DNA from: Planctomycetota bacterium
GTDB taxonomy: Bacteria > Planctomycetota > Planctomycetia > Planctomycetales > Planctomycetaceae
Assembly: GCA_023417655.1 (NCBI GenBank)
Contig: JAEZFD010000022.1
Coordinates: 1-56,259, forward strand
Direction of reading: 5' to 3'
DNA: 56,259 bases
Shown: positions 15,046-23,004 of the stretch, piece by piece
Numbering within the stretch: position 1 is the first letter of the stretch
Layout of the letters: every line of letters starts with the position of its first letter
Translations under genes and position numbers: made by a program
The notes under the pieces: generated by a model
The model's input: the letters and a program-made list of their open reading frames with translations, nothing else
The model's database searches: none
Told to the model about the DNA's origin: nothing

Positions 15046-15339
15046 CTATAGAAGGCCAGCAGCAATCAGGTCAGCGTCAGAGGCGTTGTCCGACTCTTCA
15101 TGCTCGCCCAATGCTGCCGCGGTCTGATCGGCGATAAACTGGTCGAATGCTTCCGGCGTGGTCTGCCAGCATCCGCCGTGGAAGACGGCCTGCAGTTTGA
15201 CCTTCTGTCCGCGTACTCCCTTTTTGGTCCATCGCCACACCGTTGGAGGCGATGGCCTCCGGCCTGTCTTGCGAAAAGCAACGGTTGCTACAGGCTCAAT
15301 TTTGCCCTCAAGGGCTGTCGGAAGATGTGCAGTGGTCAT
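15046..15339 (-). CDS. DUF1580-like HTH regulator
   Basis: 97 residues. The arrangement KIEPVATVAFRKTGRRPSPP..TVWRWTKKGVRGQKVKL is the pattern of the DUF1580 family, small winged-HTH proteins common in Planctomycetota mobile elements. SPPTVWRW is the recognition helix and the following basic hairpin the wing. AGGGGA precedes the ATG at 15339. By analogy with AlpA/excisionase proteins it may control the integrase or replication operon. Family assignment is from memory of the motif. Confidence 0.75.
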   Translation of the reverse strand: MTTAHLPTALEGKIEPVATVAFRKTGRRPSPPTVWRWTKKGVRGQKVKLQAVFHGGCWQTTPEAFDQFIADQTAAALGEHEESDNASDADLIAAGLL

Positions 15340-15402
15340 GAAAGTCCCCTTTTCTCAATGTTTTGGCGTGAATGCCTTTGATTGAGAAAAGAGTAGGGAT
15401 CG

Positions 15403-16272
15403 TCAGTGTTCGCCTGATGTCTGTTCAGTGTCCTTTTCAGACACCGCCGACTTCACCACAACAACGCGGCTGCTCGCCACATCGGAGCAGGTGAGAGGTA
15501 TGCTGTGCTCTCGAAAGAAGTTGCGGATGTCGCGAGCCGCCTCTTTTACGGGTGAACCTTCGCAAGAATAGTTTCTGTCCCTCCAGACAAATTCACTCAT
15601 CTCATCGCTGTATCTGGCGAGCCGCCCCGGCTGCTTCCAAAGAAAATCGAGCAATCTCCAAGGTGTCGGTTCAAGCCCGCGAAATGTGCCACCGTTCCAG
15701 ACAAATTCCCCAGGCAATGAGGGACCGTTTTCTGAGACCAGAATTCCAGCCAGGTCTGCCGTGATCCTGTCGAGCAAAGAGGCCTTTTCCCGCTTCAGCG
15801 GGATGCGAAATGCTTTGATCGATTCGCCGAGTTCCTGGAAATGACAGATTCCATCCACTTCGGAGTCAGGGCCAAGTCCGACTTCTGATTCCAGTCCATC
15901 GTTTATCTCGATCAACCATCTAAAATCTGTCCAGAAACGAACGATGCACTCCAAGATGAGTCCGTGAAAGTTTGAGTCTTCATAAATCTCGCCCTTGTAT
16001 TCATGACATCGGACTAAACCAGCATCTCCGCCTCCAGCCACAATCAGTTGATATTCCAACTGATCACAGTCCGATTTGATCCTTTCTATGGACGTCTCTC
16101 CAGGGGCGAACTCTTTCAGTTCACCTGCAGTCACCCGCACCTGAAGACCAAGCTGAGCGTCGAAATTCCATTTCCTTGATGCTGATATCGTGACATTGTA
16201 AAGCTCTTCAAAGCTGTTGAAGAACTCTCTGAGACGTCCGACATCCCACCCAGCCGGCAATCCTAAAGCCAT
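15403..16272 (-). CDS. Unknown accessory protein next to the integrase
   Basis: 289 residues from the ATG at 16272 (AGGGA upstream); an earlier in-frame start at 16332 lacks a ribosome site. The chain is soluble and acidic in the middle (EINDGLESEVGLGPDSEVDG). A C-terminal segment (PTPWRLLDFLWKQPGRLARY) looks like a winged-helix or response-regulator-type DNA-binding tail. No family is recognised for the N-terminal two thirds. The slot between integrase and replication genes often holds cargo or a regulator in satellites. Real gene likely; function open. Confidence 0.72.
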   Translation of the reverse strand: MALGLPAGWDVGRLREFFNSFEELYNVTISASRKWNFDAQLGLQVRVTAGELKEFAPGETSIERIKSDCDQLEYQLIVAGGGDAGLVRCHEYKGEIYEDSNFHGLILECIVRFWTDFRWLIEINDGLESEVGLGPDSEVDGICHFQELGESIKAFRIPLKREKASLLDRITADLAGILVSENGPSLPGEFVWNGGTFRGLEPTPWRLLDFLWKQPGRLARYSDEMSEFVWRDRNYSCEGSPVKEAARDIRNFFREHSIPLTCSDVASSRVVVVKSAVSEKDTEQTSGEH

Positions 16273-16390
16273 GTGTCCCTCGCTTTCCTTGCTGCTGAAA
16301 AAAGGCAGGGGCGAGAGCGGCCGCAAGGGCAAAGAAGCCGCTCACAGTCCGGGTAGCTACTCCCGAACTGGCCCCGCCGTGATTCAAAGT

Positions 16391-17578
16391 TTACCCGATT
16401 CGGGCGACGACAACACGGGCCGCGTCTAAGTCTCGCTCAGCATAGATCTCGGACGTGACGGCTGATGAATGCCCGAGCGTCACGCGGGCGGCTTCGATGC
16501 CGAATTCCCGCCGGGCTCGAGTCGCGAAGTTGTGCCGAAGCTGGTTCGGACTCCAGCAGTGTTCGGCTCGCCACCGAGATGCTGACTCTGACAGCGATGC
16601 TCTCAAATCGGAACTTTGCTTCTCCGACAGATTCTTCTGTCGACTCATGTGGCGTCGGATGTCTCTCCACTCAGCCGGCATCTCGAATGCGAACTCACAC
16701 CCGCGGCGGATTGCGTTTGTGTAATTGTCACGCCGGAATGGATGGCTCCCATCGGACGATGGGGAGAACAGGTATGCTCCCATCTCCGGCCGCAGGAAAG
16801 GTTTCAAGACGGCCTGGCCTTGCTGTCCGATCAGGATGACTCGGTCTTTCCCGTGGTGCTCGGTTTTGTGTGACTCGGGACGATATTCCCAGATTGGACC
16901 GGAAGTGTTCAGGTCGCATCCTCGCATGATCAGGACTTCACCCGGTCTCATTCCCGTCCACCGCTGCAGGTCAATCATGGCCCAGATCTCCGAACGGACA
17001 TGAGGACGAATCGCATCGACTGCGGCATCGGGAACCGGTTTGACTGCTGGAGGTTCCTTGGCTTTCGTGCGGCCTTTCTTGACCCAGCCGATCCCGCGTG
17101 TCAGCACGGCCTGGATGTTCGGCATTCCGGTGACGAGTTCCTCTTCCAGTGCCCAGCGGTACATCCGTTTGACCACGGAAATCAGATCGTTGATGTACTT
17201 GCGGGAGTGGCCTTGCTTGATGAGGGCATCCCGGAAGCGAATGAGCCGTTTCGGACCCAGTTCCACTGCCAGCAGGTCACGGCACTCAGCGTTGAGATAC
17301 TTCAGAGCGTTGCGGATGATGTGCAGGTGTCCGGAGGGCTGCCCATTCTTCACGTAGTAGGATTTGGCGTGCTTCCAATAGAAGACCGTCAGCTGACGGA
17401 CTTTCAGCTCATGAGGAGCATTGGTCTGTCGTGACTGCCAGTCGGCAATCTTCTCAGCGTAGAGACGATGAGACTCCGGGGAGCCGTAGACGCCCAGATA
17501 GTGGCGTTTCCCCTCGAGCTTCACGTAAGCCTGCTGAGTCGCTCGGTGAAGACAGTATTTCGGTACACGCTTGGGCAT
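16391..17578 (-). CDS. Tyrosine integrase adjacent to tRNA-Pro
   Basis: 395 residues. A basic N-terminal arm domain (KYCLHRATQQAYVKLEGKRH), a core-binding domain (residues ~60-175) and a catalytic domain are seen. Catalytic residues: Arg in WTGMRPGEVL, Lys in SHKTEHHGKDR, Arg in PNQLRHNFAT, His in LGHSSA and Tyr in SEIYAERD. The usual first His of HxxR is Asn (NQLR). An insertion of about 30 residues with many Ser/Arg lies before it. It lies 105 bp from the tRNA repeat with two GGGTAG boxes between, the usual place for the integrase that made the insertion. GGGAGAG precedes the ATG. Confidence 0.92.
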   Translation of the reverse strand: MPKRVPKYCLHRATQQAYVKLEGKRHYLGVYGSPESHRLYAEKIADWQSRQTNAPHELKVRQLTVFYWKHAKSYYVKNGQPSGHLHIIRNALKYLNAECRDLLAVELGPKRLIRFRDALIKQGHSRKYINDLISVVKRMYRWALEEELVTGMPNIQAVLTRGIGWVKKGRTKAKEPPAVKPVPDAAVDAIRPHVRSEIWAMIDLQRWTGMRPGEVLIMRGCDLNTSGPIWEYRPESHKTEHHGKDRVILIGQQGQAVLKPFLRPEMGAYLFSPSSDGSHPFRRDNYTNAIRRGCEFAFEMPAEWRDIRRHMSRQKNLSEKQSSDLRASLSESASRWRAEHCWSPNQLRHNFATRARREFGIEAARVTLGHSSAVTSEIYAERDLDAARVVVARIG

Positions 17579-17601
17579 TTGCAGCGTCTCTCCCGTTTCG
17601 G

Positions 17602-17618
17602 GGGTAGGTCCGGGGTAG
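17602..17618 (+). repeat. Two phased GGGTAG repeats (putative arm sites, right)
   Basis: GGGTAG at 17602 and 17613, an 11-bp step, about 65 bp inside the right attachment repeat. It is the same motif and orientation as the four-copy cluster inside the left end. Confidence 0.55.
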
Positions 17619-17682
17619 TCGGACGTGCTGCACTGCCAAGGGCAGGTAACCGTAAAGTGCGATTCAGCAATGGTTTAGGAAA

Positions 17683-17726
17683 TCGGGATGACAGGATTCG
17701 AACCTGCGGCCTCTACGTCCCGAACG
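17683..17726. repeat. Attachment-site repeat, right copy (within tRNA-Pro)
   Basis: Identical over 44 bp to 646-689. It runs from the discriminator base to the anticodon arm of the tRNA, so crossover anywhere here leaves the tRNA gene intact at the right end. Confidence 0.92.
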
Positions 17727-17757
17727 TAGCGCTCTAGCCAAGCTGAGCTACATCCCG
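17683..17757 (-). tRNA. tRNA-Pro (anticodon CGG)
   Basis: Read on the minus strand it folds as a full cloverleaf. The acceptor CGGGATG pairs with CATCCCG with discriminator A. The anticodon stem CTACG/CGTAG encloses the loop TTCGGGA (anticodon CGG, G37), and the T loop is TTCGAAT. The first pair C1-G72 is typical of bacterial tRNA-Pro. CCA is not encoded. It serves as the integration target of the element at its 3' side. Confidence 0.95.
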
Positions 17758-18235
17758 TGGTTTGACGCGTCTGCGATCAGTCGGATGGGGTGCTGTCGGG
17801 GGCAGCGATGGGTCTGATCATTGGAAGTCTGTGGAGCGGGGGTTCAAGTAGCGTGTTTCGCCCATGAACGGGGACCGCAGGTCACAGGTTTCGTCGCGAG
17901 ATATGCTATCGCCTTCACGGACGAAATCAAGGTTTCTTCGAGCCGCAGGCCTGTTCGAATGCATGCGCGAAGTACGCGGCTCATTCGATGAAAGTTTCAT
18001 ATACGCGGGGCCAGAACTGCCGGGTCGAAAAGGTGGAGTGGTCTCGCGGCACTTGAGCATGATGGCAAATGCGATCGAGACAAATGTCAGTGCTTCGGCC
18101 GGGGCAGGGAGGCGGCGTGCGGAAGTGATTATGCTCGGTTCCGCGGGGGAGAGACACGGAGGGCCAGAGAGAAGTTCGCGCGTTGCTGTCGGGGGACCGA
18201 TGGATCGGGTGTCAGCAGGCTGTGGTCAAAAGAGA
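17758..18235. other. Gene-free stretch beyond the tRNA
   Basis: It should contain the tRNA-Pro promoter. The open frames here (for example 17864-18247 on the plus strand) lack a ribosome site, overlap a terminator and have no protein-like composition. Nothing further can be supported. Confidence 0.5.
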
Positions 18236-18264
18236 AGGGACGTCTGACTTTGGCAGACGTCCCT
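18236..18264 (-). terminator. Rho-independent terminator
   Basis: AGGGACGTCTG and CAGACGTCCCT form a perfect 11-bp stem with a 7-nt loop. On the minus strand it is followed by TCTCTTTT and lies just beyond the stop of the small charged protein at 18274. Confidence 0.85.
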
Positions 18265-18273
18265 GGTAATTCA

Positions 18274-18702
18274 TTACTCTTCTTCGCCGCTGTCGTCGAG
18301 GTCGTCGACATCATCTTCTTCGTCGTCGTCACCAGCGACGTCTTCGTCGATGATCTCTTCATCGTCTCCGGCGGTCAGGACCAGTTCCTTGGCCGGGACG
18401 GCGGATTCGTTCAGCGATTCTTTGATCGGCTGAATGAAGTACAGCTTCTTGCTCTTGGATCGCAGCAGAGCGAGCTTTTCTTCGGCTTTGTCTTTTTCGT
18501 CGTAGGCGAAGCGGCCTTCTTCCTTCAGCGTGCCGCTGAAGACGCCCCACATCAAGCGTTTCCGCTCAGGAGCTTTGGTCTTTCGCTTCCGCGCAGGGAC
18601 TTTGCGGCTGCCCTTCTTCGCAGAGGCCTCTTTCTTGACCTTCCCTTGTTTCTCTGCCGCTTCAAATTCCCGACGTTTGTCCAGAAGACGCTTAGAGGCC
18701 AT
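18274..18702 (-). CDS. Small highly charged protein, unknown function
   Basis: 142 residues; AAGGA lies before the ATG at 18702. The first half is very basic (Lys/Arg/Ala-rich, KGSRKVPARKRKTKAPERKR). A short ordered middle (RLMWGVFSGTLKEEGRFAYD) follows, and the last 30 residues are almost all Asp/Glu. Such basic-plus-acidic architecture suggests nucleic-acid or ribosome association. I recognise no family; it looks like a lineage-specific conserved protein. It is a single gene ended by a strong terminator. Confidence 0.75.
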   Translation of the reverse strand: MASKRLLDKRREFEAAEKQGKVKKEASAKKGSRKVPARKRKTKAPERKRLMWGVFSGTLKEEGRFAYDEKDKAEEKLALLRSKSKKLYFIQPIKESLNESAVPAKELVLTAGDDEEIIDEDVAGDDDEEDDVDDLDDSGEEE

Positions 18703-19021
18703 TCCCGTTCCTTGCACGATCACGCGAAATAACGCAGCGGACTGAGAATCCCTGCGAGCACCGTTTCTCGAAGCAGAGGATTTTCGCAAGTCAGGCCCTC
18801 GCTGTCAAATGCGTGGACTCTGACTGGTGGTTTCGGCGGGTGATTTCTTCAGGAAGTCTGCATGGGATTGGCGGAGTTTCGCCCAATTTCGACAGTCTGG
18901 AAGGAAGAATCGAAACCTCGGACGGAGATCCCCGGAACCGGTGAACAGTCGCCGCGAGGAGGTGCTGCAAATCGGAAAATGATTTAAACTTGAGCCCTCG
19001 AACTCCCATAAAGCTCTGGAA
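18703..19021. other. Divergent intergenic region
   Basis: It lies between the minus-strand charged-protein gene and the plus-strand DUF2079 gene and should hold both promoters. No additional gene or clear operator seen. Confidence 0.5.
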
Positions 19022-21268
19022 GTGCGTTTCCTAGTGCCTCCGAAATCGATTCAAACTGCTCCCTCCCGATTGCCGCAGGCCATTGGCTGTCTGCTGCTGC
19101 AGGTGGCTGCGCTGACGCTATTCCTGCTGTTCTGCGGAGAAAACGAACTGATTGCCGGAGCATTTTTCAGTGCGGAGGCATGGCGGTCGGCGGTTTCGAT
19201 GATAGGAGGAGAATTGGTTCATCGCCCGGAAGGGGTGCTGGTCACCTTACCACTGGGGGGAATGATTTTTCTTTCGCTGGGAATCTCGCTGCTGATTCAG
19301 GCGATTCCTGCCCTGCTCGGCAGGTTGACGGGAAAACGCGATTCACGCGACCTGGCAGTCCGGGTGATCGCCCAGACGAAATGGTTTGCTCCACTGGGGA
19401 TCTGGAGTCTGCTCTGGATTATCAACATGCTACTGCCGGGCATGGTGTTCACGCTTTGGTTGATGCGGTCCGTGCAGATGGCGCTTGCCGTCTCGATGGC
19501 AGGTTGGCTGTGGGAATCAACTCGATTTCTGCTGTCGGCTCTCCCTGATCAGAAAAGCTCGACGAACACCGCCAATCTCTCATCTCGCCCGATCCTGCGT
19601 CGCCCGGCGTTCTGGATCGCGTTCGGAATGCTGATCTATCTCGGGATGATGATTCCGATGAATTTCGGACTGTGGTTTAACCTGCAGATCCCGCATGGGG
19701 ATTCCTCGATGTATGAGGAACACCTGTGGAATACGCTCCATGGGAAAGGTTTTCGCAGTTATCTGGATCAGGGGCTCTTTCTCGGTGAACACATTCAGGT
19801 CGTGCATCTGTTACTGCTCCCGATTTATGTCCTCTGGCCATCGCATCTTTGTCTTGAATTCTGCGGATCTCTGGCCCTCGCACTGGGAGCGATCCCGGTC
19901 TATTTCCTTGCGAAACGGAATACGGGGTCGGAACTGGCATCGACCTTCGTGTCACTTGCCTATCTGTTTGCGTTTCCCCTGCAGTATCTCGACATCGCGA
20001 TCGATCTGAAGACATTCCGTCCGAGCGCCATCGGGATTCCTGTGATGCTGTGTGGCATTCTGGCGGCGGAGTCACGCCGTTGGGGCTGGATGGTGTTCTG
20101 CTTTGCGATCGCGCTATCGAGTCAGGAAGACTTTGCCATCGTGATTGCTCCCCTGGGACTCTGGCTGGCGGCGCGAGGCTGGACTGAGCGCCAGATGCAG
20201 GGAACGGCTTCCTCGAGTGATGGGTCTACCAGCATTCAGACGCGCGCCAGTCGTTTCGCTTCTCCGAACTGGCAGATCATCATCGGGTTCGGTGTGGCTG
20301 TCTTTGCGACGGTGTATGTCTTTGCGGTTGTGAAGCTGGCGATTCCCTGGTTTCGGTCGGGAGCGCCGGTGCACTATGTCAGTTACTTCGAGGCTTTCGG
20401 AAAGTCTCCTTTCGAAATCGTGCTGAACCTGCTGACCCGACCGGATCTTGTCTGGCGCGAGCTGGTGACTTCGGCCACGCTGGCGCTGCTGCTCGATTTG
20501 CTCATCCCTTATGGATGGCCTTATCGAGGATGGATTCGGCTTCTGGTTGGCCTTCCACTCTTCGTGCTGCTGGCGGCGAATCAGCTGACGCGAGAATTCC
20601 CAGGTCCGTTCCATCACTTTCATGCGCCGATTCTCCCGATCCTTGCATGGGCCGCGTGTGCGCATGCCGGGAATGGTGATCGATTTCGGTTGTGGAAATT
20701 GAAGTCGCAAGAGAAGGCAGCGACGGCGACGGTCCCGAGAGTGTCCGTTCAGAACGGGGAAGCTCAGAGCGTCTCTGTTCACCGGATGAATGAACGAGCC
20801 TTCTGGATTCTGTGCTGTGCGCTGACGACGGGACTGTTTTTCAGCATTACCCCACTTGGGATCAAATTCTGGGATCCGGGTAGCAGCTTCTACTGGAAGC
20901 TGCTTTATGTGCAGTCAGAACGTGCCCTGCAGTTCGAGAAAGTGATCGCAGCGATTCCCCCGACGGCTCGGGTGGCATCCACCGACTTCGTACATCCGCG
21001 ATTCACTCACTTTGAACGGTCATACGATTACAGTCATTATCCTCGTCAGGTTGCTAATTACGAAGATAAGGTTCCCGACGATACTGAATATATTGTGATC
21101 GATTGCGGGCACCGCTATAGCGAGATTTCACGATTTGAAGAAACCCGCGAATACCAGAATCAGCGCGACCAGTGGGAAGAACTCCCTATTGATACAAAAG
21201 GTGCCTTCATCGTGTTGAAGCGGATCAAGTTTCCGGATGGAACGCCGGCTCAAAAGGAAACCAAATGA
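19022..21268 (+). CDS. DUF2079 multi-pass membrane protein
   Basis: 748 residues from a GTG. About twelve membrane segments are spread along the chain. The DUF2079 signature is clear: FNLQIPHGDSSMYEEHLWNT, then LGEHIQVVHLLLLPIY and FHHFHAPILP, with a loop carrying DFAIVIAPLGLWLA. A soluble C-terminal tail of about 110 residues (VASTDFVHPRFTHFERSYDY) matches the usual end of the family. These proteins resemble GT-C-type glycosyltransferases with a conserved acidic first loop, but no activity is proven. The stop overlaps the next gene's start by four bases. Confidence 0.88.
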   Translation: MRFLVPPKSIQTAPSRLPQAIGCLLLQVAALTLFLLFCGENELIAGAFFSAEAWRSAVSMIGGELVHRPEGVLVTLPLGGMIFLSLGISLLIQAIPALLGRLTGKRDSRDLAVRVIAQTKWFAPLGIWSLLWIINMLLPGMVFTLWLMRSVQMALAVSMAGWLWESTRFLLSALPDQKSSTNTANLSSRPILRRPAFWIAFGMLIYLGMMIPMNFGLWFNLQIPHGDSSMYEEHLWNTLHGKGFRSYLDQGLFLGEHIQVVHLLLLPIYVLWPSHLCLEFCGSLALALGAIPVYFLAKRNTGSELASTFVSLAYLFAFPLQYLDIAIDLKTFRPSAIGIPVMLCGILAAESRRWGWMVFCFAIALSSQEDFAIVIAPLGLWLAARGWTERQMQGTASSSDGSTSIQTRASRFASPNWQIIIGFGVAVFATVYVFAVVKLAIPWFRSGAPVHYVSYFEAFGKSPFEIVLNLLTRPDLVWRELVTSATLALLLDLLIPYGWPYRGWIRLLVGLPLFVLLAANQLTREFPGPFHHFHAPILPILAWAACAHAGNGDRFRLWKLKSQEKAATATVPRVSVQNGEAQSVSVHRMNERAFWILCCALTTGLFFSITPLGIKFWDPGSSFYWKLLYVQSERALQFEKVIAAIPPTARVASTDFVHPRFTHFERSYDYSHYPRQVANYEDKVPDDTEYIVIDCGHRYSEISRFEETREYQNQRDQWEELPIDTKGAFIVLKRIKFPDGTPAQKETK

Positions 21269-21870
21269 CGGCGTCACATCAAAAGGGATCTGCTACGCCT
21301 CCTGCAGGGACGGGACCTTCGGAATGGTGGCGACTGCCAGTCTGGTTGCTGGCGGGATTCCTCGCGGCTGCCGTTCTCTCGGTGACTGCCTCGTTCGCCC
21401 CGGCGGAAATGAAGCGGTTATTGCTCTACTATGTCGTCTATGGCATCGCCTGCGGGGCAGTTCTACATTGGCTGTCGATCGAATTACGGCCCGGCACTCC
21501 GCGGCTGTTGCCATATTTCGCCGGAGTGATCTGTCTCGTGGGGGCACTTAATCTGGGGTTTCTTTCTTATCGTCACTTCGAGCAGGGGCGACAGAAACTC
21601 GCGCTGGAACGTCCGAAGGATGTGGAGATTCTGAAGACACTCCGGAGTGCTTCCGAACAGGATCCCGAGGTGTATGAACAGTACTCCCGGGAACTGAGAC
21701 AGTTTTCACCTCGTTTCGATGATTATCTCCGACATCGGGTGTCGTCGCTGGGCGAGTGGAATCGACCGTGGCCCGAACTGTTCTGGGGATTTGAAGTACT
21801 GTTGTCAGCAATTGCGAGCGGCATCACACTCTTCCTGATGGGGCGACAGCCTCAACGGCAGATCCGATGA
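21265..21870 (+). CDS. Membrane protein coupled to the DUF2079 protein
   Basis: 201 residues with an ATGA overlap to the upstream gene, so the two are translated together. Four likely membrane segments are seen (near residues 22-42, 50-68, 78-97 and 175-193), with a charged soluble loop (ALERPKDVEILKTLRSASEQ) between the third and fourth. No family recognised. The tight coupling suggests it is a partner of the DUF2079 protein. Confidence 0.8.
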   Translation: MTASHQKGSATPPAGTGPSEWWRLPVWLLAGFLAAAVLSVTASFAPAEMKRLLLYYVVYGIACGAVLHWLSIELRPGTPRLLPYFAGVICLVGALNLGFLSYRHFEQGRQKLALERPKDVEILKTLRSASEQDPEVYEQYSRELRQFSPRFDDYLRHRVSSLGEWNRPWPELFWGFEVLLSAIASGITLFLMGRQPQRQIR

Positions 21871-21973
21871 ACCAACCTTATGTCAGGAATGGGACAGCAT
21901 CTGGCAATCCCGCCTCGTGTGAGGCATCTCAAGTTGAAATTCAGGCAGACTCGTTTCGAAAGTTGAAGACGTC

Positions 21974-22372
21974 ATGGGGATGATTTTTGGACTCGGGACA
22001 GACATCGTGGAGATCGTGCGCATCGGCGAAATGATTGAACGACATGGAGAGCTCTTTCTGCAGCGTGTGTATACTGAGAAGGAGATTCGGTACTGCCAGC
22101 GTCATAAAGAGGCCCTACAGCACTACGCCGGCCGCTGGGCTGCAAAAGAAGCGGTGATGAAGACGCTCGGGACCGGCTTCACGAAGGGAATTGGCTGGAA
22201 AGATATTGAAGTTGTCAACAACAAAGCCGGGCAACCGATTATCGAACTTTCCGGTGGAGCAGGGCAGTTTGCATCGCTTGCTGGAATTGATCAGGTGCTG
22301 ATTACGATTTCACATTGTCGTGCTTATGCTACGGCGACAGCGATTGCGATGCAGAATTCTCCGAAACCGTGA
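21974..22372 (+). CDS. acpS: Holo-[acyl-carrier-protein] synthase
   Basis: 132 residues, the usual length. It transfers phosphopantetheine from CoA to a serine of apo-acyl-carrier protein, activating fatty-acid synthesis in the cytosol. Both signature motifs are present: FGLGTDIVEIVRI with the Mg-binding Asp, and RWAAKEAVMKTLGTGF with the second metal Glu and the Lys. ISHCRAYATATAI closes the fold. Start at 21974 or the ATG two codons later. It stands alone, 84 bp before the UspA-type gene. Confidence 0.95.
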   Translation: MGMIFGLGTDIVEIVRIGEMIERHGELFLQRVYTEKEIRYCQRHKEALQHYAGRWAAKEAVMKTLGTGFTKGIGWKDIEVVNNKAGQPIIELSGGAGQFASLAGIDQVLITISHCRAYATATAIAMQNSPKP

Positions 22373-22455
22373 TCGGTCACCCTTCCTGAGTCACTGTTCA
22401 ATGTATGATGAACTGATGAGTGGTCCGACTGAGTCAACGACGAAAGGGAACTGCC

Positions 22456-22923
22456 ATGATTCGCGTCTCGAAAATTCTTGTTCCGGTCGATTTTAGTGAA
22501 TTCTGCCGGCACGCTTTGCGCTATGGTGGAGAGCTCGCACGTCGCTTTGAGGCCGAACTGACGCTGCTGCATGTGGTGGAAGATATCTACCCAATGGTTG
22601 CAGATCCCGGCGTGATGCTCGGCCCGGCAGTCGATTTCGTCGCGGACATGCGACAGTCGGCCGAAAAAGGACTTCAAAAACTCGTCGAAGAGGAATGGAG
22701 TCAGGGGCTGAACGTCGTGCAGCGTGTGACAGTCGGGGTCCCCTTCCTGGAGATCGTTCGCTATGCCAAGGAACAGCAGATCGACCTGATTGTCATTACC
22801 ACCCATGGCCGCAGCGGGCTGGCACACGTTCTGATGGGCAGTGTCGCTGAGAAGATCGTTCGCAAAGCCACTTGCCCGGTGTTGACGGTGCGGCCTGAAG
22901 GGCACAATTTCGTCATGCCGTAA
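22456..22923 (+). CDS. Universal stress protein (UspA family)
   Basis: 155 residues from the ATG at 22456 (AAGGGAA upstream). The start KILVPVDFSEFCRHAL and the C-terminal ATP-binding loop THGRSGLAHVLMGSVAEKIV (GxxG-x9-GS) are the family hallmarks; it ends with CPVLTVRPE. ATP-binding members usually act as stress or energy-state sensors. A single-domain protein in the cytosol. The specific role is not given by the neighbours. Confidence 0.92.
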   Translation: MIRVSKILVPVDFSEFCRHALRYGGELARRFEAELTLLHVVEDIYPMVADPGVMLGPAVDFVADMRQSAEKGLQKLVEEEWSQGLNVVQRVTVGVPFLEIVRYAKEQQIDLIVITTHGRSGLAHVLMGSVAEKIVRKATCPVLTVRPEGHNFVMP

Positions 22924-23004
22924 CCTTACGAGCGGCAGTGACCGAAACGTCGCTCACGGAAGCGCATCATCAATGCGTCGCGAACAGGAGAAAGTGGGTT
23001 CAGC

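Larger units (their letters stand above)
646..17726. mobile_element. Integrated satellite-like element in tRNA-Pro
   Basis: A perfect 44-bp direct repeat (646-689 and 17683-17726) marks the ends; the right copy is the 3' part of an intact tRNA-Pro gene. Inside are two tyrosine integrases, HTH/RHH regulators, a P4-type primase-helicase with an adjacent iteron cluster, and capsid, prohead-protease and tape-measure-like genes, plus unknown cargo. I see no terminase, portal, connector, tail fibre, lysis gene or conjugation gene. Almost all genes are on the minus strand, reading away from the tRNA. The content fits a phage satellite or capsid-forming island; a decayed prophage is the main alternative. 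The boundaries are directly visible; the class is an inference. Confidence 0.85.

Noticed and set aside
15403..17578. Toxin-antitoxin or restriction-modification system
   Set aside because: None of the proteins shows a PIN, RelE, methyltransferase or endonuclease motif.
17864..18247. 127-codon plus-strand frame next to tRNA-Pro
   Set aside because: No ribosome site, no protein-like sequence, and its end runs into the terminator at 18236.
20114..20782. 222-codon minus-strand frame inside the DUF2079 gene
   Set aside because: Arg-rich shadow with no start signal; the plus-strand protein is clearly real.
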